A DNA stretch of 64,000 nt from Misgurnus anguillicaudatus (taxonomy: Eukaryota; Chordata; Actinopteri; Cypriniformes; Cobitidae): assembly GCF_027580225.2 (NCBI RefSeq), contig NC_073361.2:26750001-26814000 (forward strand), given 5' to 3'. The number at the start of each line of letters is the position of its first letter. Position 1 is the stretch's first letter. Shown here one piece after another: positions 55,642 through 64,000 of this stretch. The notes under the pieces were generated by a model. The model was not told where the DNA came from and searched no databases. It worked only from the letters and a program-made list of their open reading frames with translations. The position numbers were made by a program, and so were the translations under genes.

Positions 55642-56521
55642 TAGGGGAGAGCAGGGGAGAAAGTACCATTTTTTAGAAAAACGTATTTTTAAAAGATAAT
55701 GTTTTAGACAGAGATATATTTTTGCTGTGATCAATAACTCACAAATGTGGTCTATCAATACAAGGTAGAATTTTTAACAAATGTAAACAACTTCAGTATA
55801 ATTTGACTCTGAAGTTGTGCATTGTTACTTTTGACCCCGTCAACAGGGTGGGTCAAAAGTAACACAACAAAACAAGACAAATGTTTGTGTTACATTTGTT
55901 TTAAGTAAAAATACATGACTATGACCTTGTTAATATGTAACTGTAATATGTAATTTTGTCGTTTATCTTTGAAAAAATAATTAAATTAAATTTTTTTTTA
56001 AATTTCAATTTCATGTTTCAAAAGCAACCTGACAGTACAAACTTGAATTGTGAATAAAACATTTTTTTCAATATGAACACGTTAAAAATTAAATCAAATC
56101 AAATTAGAATAATATACATTTTTAACATAATGTAACAATATTAGCAGCGGGACAAACGTAACAAGTACTACTTTCGTCCCGACAGGAACTCCTGACATTT
56201 AAACCCGATTTACTTTTATTTTGAAAAACTCGGAGAAGGCAAACTTCAGAATGTGTTACAGCACTAAATAACCTGTAGATTGATTAGTACTGTAACACAT
56301 AAACTGAGAAACACAACATGTTATATAAAAATGTACTTATCAAATTCATCTTTCGGGACCTACACGCGCGAAAGCATGACAGAATAACGCAATATTTGTC
56401 AGGTCTGTCAAGGGTTGCGTGCTAAAGATGCTGTCATAGTTTGGAATGCAAATGTAGTCAGGGCTGAGAAAATAGCTTTGTTACTTTCATCCCACGTTAC
56501 TTTTGCCCCAGTCCTCCCCTA
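55642..56521. mobile_element. DNA element with TAGGGGAG/CTCCCCTA ends
   Basis: TAGGGGAGAGCAGGGGAGAA and GTTACTTTTGCCCCAGTCC-TCCCCTA are imperfect inverses. Subterminal 'aaagtaac' and 'gttacttt' words recur throughout (for example 'ggtcaaaagtaacacaac'). 880 bp without a transposase frame. Flanks do not give a convincing duplication; hAT is possible. Confidence 0.6.
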
Positions 56522-56537
56522 CTTTAATACTTATAAT

Positions 56538-57837
56538 TAGGGATGCACCGATATGATTTTTTTGGGGGGCAGATACCGATTTAAACAGACAACTATTGTC
56601 TGATACCAATGCCGATATTAAACATACTATACAGTTGGCCTATTAGATAGTTTATTGTTGCATCAAATTATTTGGATCTATTTAACATTCAACTGACCAA
56701 CATAATATACAGTAAGAGAGGCACAAAGTAACATAACATTTTTGTCGATTTTTGTTCTTTTTTCGAGATTTTGAAAAAAGGCCAGAATGCAGACAATTTC
56801 CGAAATACTCTTACTCCTACCACATGGCTCATGTGAATGAGTAATCTATCACGTGATTAACTACGTGATTTACAATTTTTTTCCCTATCGCACGTCTGAC
56901 AAACTATAATTTGTACAGATTTTATTTTGGGAAGTATTTAATTATTTTGATAATTTTTTTTTTAAATGTTGGATTACGGAGCCCCTAAGGGGACATGGAG
57001 CAAAAATTAAATAAAGTTTAGTTTGGCGTGCGCACGTGAAACTGTCGCATGCACACGTGAAACTATTGAGTTTAGTTTCGCGTGCGGACATGAAACTATC
57101 GCGTGCTCACATGAAACTTTCGCTTTCACGTGCGCGCGTGCGATAGTTTCAGATAAGCACGCGAAACTAAACTTTAAAAAAATTTTTTGCACATGAAGGT
57201 ATCACATGAGCACATGAAAGTTTCACGTGAGCACATGAAACTAAACTTTTGATTTGTATTACTCCAATGTCACCTTAGGGGCACGGTACTGGATTATGCA
57301 ACAGACATGCAATTTATTGCCTTTATGCAGTTAATTAACTCTTTCCCCGCCATTGACGAGTTATCTCGTCAATCTGCAATACCGCTATTATCTTATATAT
57401 ATCTTATAACCCTAGGGCAAACAGCTGTATGTCTGTGTATGTTTTAAAGATCGCTCTGCATCTGATCTTTATCAAAAGTCCTTCACAAAAATGGAATTAT
57501 CTCAGCTTTTTGCTCAAAATTTGGTGTTTGTGATGAAACCTACACATATTTGAGAGGTGATAAAAACAGAACACATGAAGGTAGGATAAAACAGATTTTT
57601 TTGTTTGAAAGCAGAGGGTCTGTTCTTTCATTTTTTCATATATTTCATATATTGTATGTTTATATATTTAAAAAGGAGCATTTTCTGGAAGGCATTAAAC
57701 TTTTGTGAAAATCATGAAAAATGCTGGCGGGGAAGAGTTAATATACAATTTGTATTAGCCTTTCTTGTGCTATTGCCGATATGCCAATGGTTTCAAATCC
57801 GATACATATCAGTGACCCATAAATCGGTGCATCACTA
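56538..57837. mobile_element. hAT element with TAGGGATGCACCG ends, carrying an insertion
   Basis: TAGGGATGCACCGATA and ATCGGTGCATCACTA are inverted with one mismatch. CTTATAAT (56530-56537) and TTTATAAT (57838-57845) agree at 7 of 8 bases. Internal 'gccgatat' words sit near both ends. It contains the GGAGCCCC-type element at 56975-57288. No transposase frame. Confidence 0.85.
56975..57288. mobile_element. GGAGCCCCTAAGG-ended element, uninterrupted copy
   Basis: TACGGAGCCCCTAAGG and CCTTAGGGGCACGGTA ends; flanks TTGGAT (56969-56974) and CTGGAT (57289-57294). The 314 bp consist largely of degenerate 'gtgaaactatcgcgtgcgca' and inverse subrepeats. The 61-residue minus frame with repeated 'HAKV/HATVS' is a consequence of these subrepeats. 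Confidence 0.82.
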
Positions 57838-57845
57838 TTTATAAT

Positions 57846-58329
57846 ATATTTTAAAAGGTTGTGTAAAACCCCCCACAATTTTTATTAATATAGAATTCAA
57901 ATCATAAAACACCACGCAAAATTTTAACTGCAAAACATATGTAAAAAATCTGGTATTTGTTAAACAAAAATTAAATGTTTGCATTGTTTTAGTAAATCTA
58001 TTGATTGAATTAAAACGTTATATTGCCTTATTAATCCATATAGGTTACAATGATGGCAGTCTATGTTATCTGACTACCTGTTTTCATAAAAAAAATAACT
58101 CTTAAACCTCACCAAATTTGTTAGATTTCTCTAAAACGAGATTTAAAATCTTTAACGCCGTCTTGCTTTAACAACATTTATTTTAAATACCTTATAGCTG
58201 TGCAGAAAATAATATAATCCGAATCAGGCCTTTGTCTGTAGCCTACATAAAAAGCACAGATGTATTTTTATAGCTTTCTGTAATGACATCATCCGCAGAA
58301 AAGAAGTGTGGGGGGTTTGGTAAAACTCC
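57846..58329. other. no feature seen
   Basis: AT-rich, no recognisable repeat or exon. Confidence 0.45.
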
Positions 58330-58640
58330 CAGCATGCACCTGTAAAAGGGGTCAGAGCTGAAAGTCCAGAGCCTTTCTGAACTCTCCTCTTCTCCGGCTC
58401 TCTTTCCTTTCACAACTAATTGCTGTAATTAATTTGCGTGACCTACAGTCAATCCAAGTTCTTGTTATCCGCTGGCCAGGTTATTAGCGATGTGTGAAAT
58501 GAATTTACGGCTTTCGGTGGAGGTGAGAGCGCGGCGGCATGGTAGATGTGTACCTGAAACGTGTTACCGCATGAAAAGATATCTGTAACTGTACCACACC
58601 GACAGCCGAGACAAAAGAACAGTTTAGGAAGTAAATAAAT
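58330..58640. promoter_or_regulatory. candidate conserved regulatory island
   Basis: Repeat-free stretch including a double homeodomain-like word (CTAATTGCTGTAATTAATTT near 58417) and balanced sequence on either side. The overlapping 88-codon minus frame has no recognised domain. Inference from motif density only. Confidence 0.25.
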
Positions 58641-58747
58641 CCTGAAACATAATTGGTTGTGTTTTTTATTGTGGTGCAAGCAACTTTGAAACTGCAGCTT
58701 CGAAATGTTTAACAAAAATGTTTTAATTCTTTCATACCAGATTTATT

Positions 58748-58900
58748 ATGTACCCCCATTTAAAAAGGTCCTAATATGTGCCATTAGGTACAGATATGTA
58801 TATATACACCTTTGGGATACTAATATCCTTTCTTTGGCACCAATATCTATGAACTCTTTAGGTGCAAGCTGTATTTTTGCCTCAGTCTCGAGTAAACAGT
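58748..58900. mobile_element. GTACC-type repeat copy
   Basis: 'gtgccattaggtacagatat', 'cacctttgggatactaatat' and 'tgaactctttaggtgcaagc' correspond to the family at 4.0 and 5.7 kb. Confidence 0.55.
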
Positions 58901-59680
58901 TTAAAAGTAAATATTTTGCTTGCTCAAGACAGCGTTAAAAATGTTTTGATATCTATAAACTCCCAAACATCATGTTCAGAGATTACCCTCAAACTCTTTT
59001 CTCCAACCTCAGCTTGTCGTCCACTGTCTAATTCTTCCGAAGGCTATAGCGGTTATTTTAGCGATCCCAAACAAGAGATGTTTACTCTACTTGCCCCTTT
59101 TAAAGAGGTTACATCACACAGATCTCTGGAGAGGGTGGCATCATTGCAGAATGTGCCAGAACAGCCTGGCGCTGTTTGCTAAGCGCTGGCTACGGATAGC
59201 CAGAGGAGGAGTCTCGGATAACAGGGGTTGCCAGCATAACTAGTGACCTTTTCAAACAACCCACAGGGGGCAACGCTTGTGCCGTTCACTGCGTTTCTTC
59301 AGCTCCGTTGGCCCCGTGGGCCTAGACACTATATGGACCCCTGAGAAGCCCCTACTGCTCGCCACGATCAAACCTGCCATTGAAGGTCAACCGGGAGAAA
59401 CCCCAGCATCATTTCTTTCCAGGAGACTGATCTGACAAGAAGATGAGGCGAGGTTACGTGGCACAATACATCAGTGCTTACATGGGATACGGCACGAAGG
59501 ACAAACATCTGTTTGTTTTTCTGCTCAGGTTTTGTACATGTTATTTCTCATCAGAAGCAAACAGATCATTTATGGACTGATTTTTATTGTGGTTTCAGAG
59601 GAAACAGTGGCACCTGCTGTCACAAAACAGCAAAGCTATTTAAATTTGGAGAATTTAACTTTAATATGCACACACACACA
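58901..59680. other. single-copy-looking island
   Basis: 59100-59460 is GC-richer and repeat-free. Frames of 106 and 125 codons cross it; the second runs into the SINE. No recognised domains, so no gene is called. Confidence 0.3.
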
Positions 59681-59682
59681 TT

Positions 59683-59830
59683 TTACATTTATGCATTTGG
59701 CAGACATTTTTATCTAAAGCAACTCAAGCTATACGTTTTTGTAATCGGTATGCGTTTTGCCTCGGAATCGAACCCACAACCTTTGCCACTGCACTACCAA
59801 TGCAATGCTCTACAAATGAGCTACACATTT
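59683..59830 (-). mobile_element. tRNA-derived SINE, well preserved
   Basis: On plus: 'catttatgcatttggcagac', 'tatctaaagcaactcaagc', 'ggaatcgaacccacaacctt' and 'tctacaaatgagctaca', the reverse complements of tail, body, B box and A box. Confidence 0.75.
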
Positions 59831-59967
59831 TTTTGTTTGTCATCTCTTTAAAAAGAAAACTTTACCCAAAAATATGTTTTTTACACATCGTTGAAGAAAA
59901 GAATGTTGACTTATAACGGCCTACATTTGCTGTCTACATTTGGGTTTCAATACATTTATATTATACA

Positions 59968-60625
59968 TTTAGGGGCGATTTCCCAGAAAATAATTTAGAT
60001 TAATCCAGGACTAGGCCTTATACACTGCAAAAAAAAATTATTTTCAAGAAAACATTTTTTTAGTATTTTTGACTTGTTTTCATTAAAAATACCTAAAAAT
60101 TCTTAAATAAAGATGCTTCTTTTTGATGAGCAAAACGACCCAAGAAAATAAGTCTAGTTTTTAGACCAAAAAATCTGCCAATAGGGTGAGCAAAAAAATC
60201 TTGAACATTTTCTTAAACACTAAATTCAAGAAAAATTCAAGAAAAATGTGCTTACCCCATTGGCAGATTTTTTTGCTTGTTTTATGCACAAAATCACTTA
60301 AATTTGATATTTTTGGTCTAAAAACTACACTTATTTTCTTGGGTCGTTTTGCTCATCAAGAAAAAGCATCTTAATTTAAGAATTTTTTGATATTTTTACT
60401 GAGAACAAGACAAAAATACCAAGAAATTTTTTCTTGAAAATTATTTTTTGCAGCGTATTGGGACATTTAGGTAGTTTTTACAAACAAACCTTACAAAAAC
60501 AATACTGGAGTGCATTGTGAGATAAAACAATAGCAAGATATGTCAGTACAAGATGTTTTAAAATTAAGGCAACTCAAACATGTTTAGTCTGGAACTAGAA
60601 TAAGCGGTTTCCCAAACAGAGGTTA
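59968..60625. mobile_element. GGGGCGATTTCCC-ended repeat split by P5
   Basis: 'aggggcgatttcccagaaaa' and 'ggactaggccttata' stop at 60022 and the opposite end ('aagcggtttcccaaac') lies near 60604-60620. A sister copy without P5 is at 62347-62575. Confidence 0.55.
60023..60455. mobile_element. P-family palindromic element P5
   Basis: CACTGCAAAAA to GCAGCG, TA on both sides (60021-60022, 60456-60457). The central inverted 'tctgccaatagggtgagc' and 'gcttaccccattggcaga' are intact. This is one of the two simplest copies. Confidence 0.88.
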
Positions 60626-60627
60626 CA

Positions 60628-60888
60628 GGGGCGTGTCTAGAGGGGGGGCATGGGGTGGCACCGGCCCCCCCTGGAATATGATTGGCCCCCCCTGGTGCCC
60701 CCCTCCAATCTCATTGGGCCAGCTAGATTTACTGTCAAATGCCCACCGCACCATTGGACCAGAGAGCTGTCAATCACTGTTTGATTTGAGACTCGCGCAA
60801 ACGCGAACACGAAGCGAGCACAGTAGTTGCGCGTTTTTAAAACAGGAGGAAAGAGACACTAGGACACCCACCGCACCATTGGACCAGT
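60628..60888. repeat. GGGGCGTGTCTAGAGGGG repeat with a 125-bp tandem duplication
   Basis: A G-run/C-run-rich start (60628-60710) leads into two copies of CCCACCGCACCATTGGACC at 60742 and 60867, exactly 125 bp apart. The second unit is cut by the element that starts at 60889; matching text ('gtcaatcactgtttgatttg') resumes at 62836. Confidence 0.65.
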
Positions 60889-61423
60889 TCGTCCCCTTGG
60901 AATTATAAGGTTCTATCTGCGTTCTGAGCAGTTTTGAGATATTGAGCTTCAAAGTTTTTGCATTACATATAAGAAAACTTACATGGGGAAGAAGTTTCTT
61001 TAAAACAGGAAAATAACAGGGACCCTAAATGCATTCTAAATATACAATATCAAAATCCTCTCAAATTTCTAAATGTGGATTTTTGGAATGGATCAAATGC
61101 AGATAGAACCTTCTAATTCTAAAACAACACTTTTCGCTTAGAATTATAAGGTTCTATCTACCAAAACATTATTTAAACATTAAATATAAAATTAATATTG
61201 TAAAAATTTTTCAACATGTGTTAGAAAGTAACATTTTAATCCTTTCTATGACATTTAACATTTTTATTTTTAGCACTTTTATCTCTAAAAGTCTGATTTT
61301 ACATTGCTCTTTTACAACATTGCTTCTTCTCTCTTCTGCCTCAGTTTCTCTACCATCCTCCTGTATATCTCGGGTTCATTACAAAATAGACAATTTTGTT
61401 TTAGCATGTTATACCATTCCCTA

Positions 61424-61655
61424 CTGAAAAATCCAGCTAAGACCAGCATAAGCTGGTGAGCTGGTTTGAGCTGGTCTCAAAACTTGGTTTTAGCAGGTCT
61501 CCCAGCTTGGTTTTAGCAGGTATTGCTGGTGTAGTAAGCTGGTCTAGCTGTGTTTTGGTCACTTTTTAAGCTGGTCTAGCTGGACTTAGCTACTGCCACC
61601 TTAAACCAGCTAAAACCAGCTACCAGCTTATGCTGGTCTTTGCTGGATTTTTCAG
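61424..61655. mobile_element. CCAGCATAAGCTGG-rich element, copy N2
   Basis: CTGAAAAATCCAGC and GCTGGATTTTTCAG ends with TA on both sides (61422-61423, 61656-61657). Confidence 0.85.
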
Positions 61656-61929
61656 TAGGATTGAGCAGCTACAGGTTATAATCATTCTGAAATCATTTTA
61701 ATACTGAGGCAACTGCTTTAACAATCTTTCACATGTTTACATTTTGACATAACAATCATAACTTACTGTAAACACACTTTTTTTGGGTAGGTTAGTTCGT
61801 TTTTTCTGTATTTTTTATCTTAGTGCTTGCCTCTTAATATCAGGAACTATGAAGCTAGCACTGCTGGCTAGTGTGGTGTCTAACTATGAAAACAATCTCC
61901 TCAGCAAGACCTAAAAAAGACTGCCCCTA

Positions 61930-62207
61930 CTGAAAAATCCAGTAAAGACCAGCATAAGCTGGTTTTAGCTGGTTTAAGGTGGCAGTAGCTGGTGTAAGCT
62001 GGTCTTCCAGCATGACCAGATAAGTCCAGCTAGACCAACTTAAAAAGTGACCAAAACACAGCTAGACCAGCTTAAAAAATGACCAAAACACAGCTAGACC
62101 AGCTTAAAAAGTGACCAAAACACAGCTAGACCAGCTTGCTATACCAGCAAAAACCAAGCTGGGAGACCAGCTAAAACCATCTCACCAGCTTAAGCTGGAT
62201 TTTACAG
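61930..62207. mobile_element. CCAGCATAAGCTGG-rich element, copy N3, with 32-bp tandem repeat
   Basis: CTGAAAAATCCAG and CTGGATTTTACAG ends with TA flanks (61928-61929, 62208-62209). At about 62026-62135 a 32-bp unit ('agctagaccagctt' then 'aaaaagtgaccaaaacac') is repeated about 3.3 times, absent from N1 and N2. Confidence 0.85.
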
Positions 62208-62346
62208 TAGGGTGAACTTCCCTAAAATTCGGCTGTCGATCTTAAGGTTTCTTAAAAACTTTGCGTTGCGTGCCATAATCCTCACAGATATTGTGTGTCT
62301 GTGATTTTTCCTGTCGTCAAGGACAAAGCCGGCAACACCACATATA

Positions 62347-62575
62347 GGGACAGTTTCACAGACAGGGATTAGACTAGTCCTAAACTAAAATAAATGTAAG
62401 AGCTGTCCAAACTGAAAACAACTTGCACTGACATATCTTAAAATACATCAGTGCCCTTTAGCCTCAAAATGCACACAAGTAATACTTTTAGTAAGGCATG
62501 TTTGTTAAATATTTTCTAATAAAACTAAGTTCTAGTTCTGTCTTAAGATAATCCCTGTCTGAGAACCACCCCATA
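62347..62575. repeat. GGGACAGTTTC...ACCACCCC repeat
   Basis: 'cagacagggattagactagt' and 'taatccctgtctgaga' are inverted end words; the body 'taagagctgtccaaactgaa' and 'gtaaggcatgtttgtta' is a family I recall from fish genomes. It is the intact counterpart of the P5 host. Confidence 0.6.
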
Positions 62576-62832
62576 AAGTTGATCCTGATTGGTCCCCTTC
62601 TGTGCAGATGCACAGTGCTGATTAGCTCACGCAGATAGAACCTTATAGAGCCAACTTAGAGTTCGATTTTGTAGATAGAACCTTTTTATTTCTTTAATAA
62701 AACGTCCCAAAATGTACAAAACTTAAAATAAAACATAACATAATGTAAATAAGTTGTCACAGAGTAAGAATATGTGAATAACTCAATTTTGACAAAAATG
62801 TTAGATAGAACCTTATAATTCCAAGGGGACGA

Positions 62833-63544
62833 GTTGTCAATCACTGTTTGATTTGAGAATCGTGCGAACGCGAAGAAGGAGTGGGCACCTCGCCACAGAC
62901 TCAACACTGGCACAAATCAACACAAATCAAATTTATTTTTCATGATTACCATTTACATTTTATTTTACTATTTAAAACGGCTTCGTTCGCTTTTGCAAGC
63001 GCTCAGCAGCTCCTCTCTTTCTCGCGTGCACGCTTTCTCACTGCTGCGTGCGGAACCTCGATAGTGCCTCTCTTACATGACACTGAGTGAAGGAGTTAAA
63101 AGTTGGCGGTGTTTTCCACCTGGGTTTCTCTGTTGTCTTTTCACGTAAAAGTTAACAGTCAACAGATGTTACTGACAGAGAAGACGGTTGATTGAGTATC
63201 ATGACTTAATGAAAGGTTAGTAGTGCAGCCCCCCACCCACCCACACACACACACACACACCAGTTCTCTGTGCACGAGCTCTCTCTCTCTCCCTCTCTAT
63301 GGTGCGGTATGCGCACCCACGCGTAACAGTATTCTCTGATATTTTTTAATTTGCGCTGAATTGTCTGCGCTATACGCGATCTACAATAAAACTATCACTC
63401 GCATTTAAAATTAAAAGCGCTCCCAAACACAATCAGATGAGAAGAGCAACCCTGCATGAGACACACAGGTAATCCGAAATCACCTCGTATCAGCTCTTCA
63501 ATGTAAATTGTATCAGATAATGTCGCATTTAAATCTGGATTTTA
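62833..63544. other. right flank of V; no gene seen; CA run
   Basis: The first ~45 bp repeat the pre-V unit (60766 onward). A (CA)n run lies at about 63241-63260 and a CT-rich run at 63279-63297. The 69-codon frame has no recognised domain. Confidence 0.45.
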
Positions 63545-63549
63545 GCAGT

Positions 63550-63922
63550 ATTTTTTCTTGGCTGAGGCTTGATCTCTTTTAAGCCTTGCAGGTGTTTTTT
63601 ATGACTGAAAAGTTCAGAAATTGCATATTTCATCACAAAAATGTCGAGCTCTGGCCTGCCATCTCAGTTTATGACTCAGACTGTTCCCAGACATGTGTGT
63701 ACGCATAGAGTGCAAAATGTGACTACATTTAGTTTAATTCAGTACTTTTTTTTTTTTCAAATTAATAAAACTAAAAAAGTAACTTGCATTACTTTTTTTT
63801 TAAAAGTTACTTAAATATTAATGTGTACATTTAAAAAGTAATGCGTCACTTTACTCGTTACTTCAGAAAAGTAATATTATTACGCAATGCACGTTACTTG
63901 TAATGCGTTACCCCCAACACTG
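63550..63922. mobile_element. partial second copy of the 16 kb hAT, reverse orientation
   Basis: Ends CCCCCAACACTG at 63922; 'cgttacttcagaaaagtaat' and 'gagctctggcctgccatctc' match the 16 kb copy in reverse. It lacks both the SINE and the GGGTGCG insertion. The other terminus is absent; similarity stops near 'ttttttcttggctgag'. Confidence 0.85.
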
Positions 63923-64000
63923 GTAATGACAGAATTTTTATTCCTTTAATTTTCCCAACTTGTACAAATGGCATAAGTGTGTATTAATTATTTTGTGATG
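63923..64000. other. no feature seen
   Basis: AT-rich right edge of the window. Confidence 0.5.

Larger units (their letters stand above)
60889..62832. mobile_element. unrecognised 1.94-kb element V with 30-bp perfect TIRs
   Basis: The terminal 30 bp, beginning TCGTCCCCTTGGAATTATAA and continuing GGTTCTATCT, are perfectly inverted at the right end. The 12-mer AGATAGAACCTT or its inverse occurs six times, only near the ends: 60907, 61101, 61148 on the left; 62633, 62673, 62803 on the right. No transposase frame is visible; the middle holds N2, N3 and a GGGCGG-type repeat. Subterminal clusters of this kind are typical of transposase binding sites. Superfamily unknown. Confidence 0.7.

Noticed and set aside
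55642..56521. 8-bp hAT duplication around the TAGGGGAG element
   Set aside because: The flanks TTTTTTAT and CTTTAATA match too poorly to be counted.
57007..57192. Peptide with repeated HAKV/HATVS units as a repeat protein
   Set aside because: It reflects the DNA subrepeats of the GGAGCCCC element, not a conserved protein.

Overview
The window reads as teleost nuclear DNA, most likely from a cyprinid-type fish. The reasons are: no dense ORFs or operons, long mono- to tetranucleotide microsatellites, tRNA-derived SINEs with an L2/UnaL2-type tail, Tc1-like transposase remnants, and many short inverted-repeat DNA transposons whose termini I recognise from memory as common in cyprinid genomes. 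No intact protein-coding gene is supported. The long open frames are microsatellite artefacts (0.7-2.5 kb) or lie inside repeats. The window is best described as a gene-poor, possibly intronic or intergenic, transposon-rich segment with islands of single-copy-looking sequence.

Layout. 0.7-2.5 kb is a 1.8 kb GACA/GATA/GGAT/GGGAT satellite. 4-10.4 kb holds SINE fragments, a palindromic element and a deep nest of elements at 7.5-9.8 kb. 12.3-14.2 kb and 15.2-17.6 kb are two further nests; in the second, a hAT element carries a SINE and another DNA element. 19-24.3 kb and 25.7-27.3 kb are dominated by palindromic elements. 28.5-38.7 kb contains P-type palindromes, several TTAA-flanked elements, and a Tc1-like pseudogene split at its catalytic motif by a TTAA element. 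42.1-42.6 kb is a hAT remnant. 42.9-46.2 kb is the most unusual structure: two long inverted repeats interleaved in the order A-B-A'-B', every junction being TA. 46.8-50.9 kb holds a hAT with a perfect 8-bp duplication, a three-level nest, and a second nested hAT. 51.2-57.8 kb has an LTR-like block and more hAT-like elements. 59.7-64 kb ends with a 1.94 kb element with 30-bp perfect inverted repeats and six copies of a subterminal 12-mer, then a partial second copy of the 16 kb hAT.

How the parts relate. The repeats date one another. The second hAT copy at 63.5-63.9 kb lacks both insertions seen in the 16 kb copy, so it acts as an internal empty site and gives target-site duplications directly: 16 bp for the SINE and 3 bp (CAG) for the GGGTGCG element. 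At least nine insertions of different families share the target TTAA, and most begin AGG, which suggests mobilisation in trans by one TTAA-specific transposase (Kolobok or piggyBac type) that is not encoded here. Family names rest on termini, duplication lengths and memory; no database search was possible.
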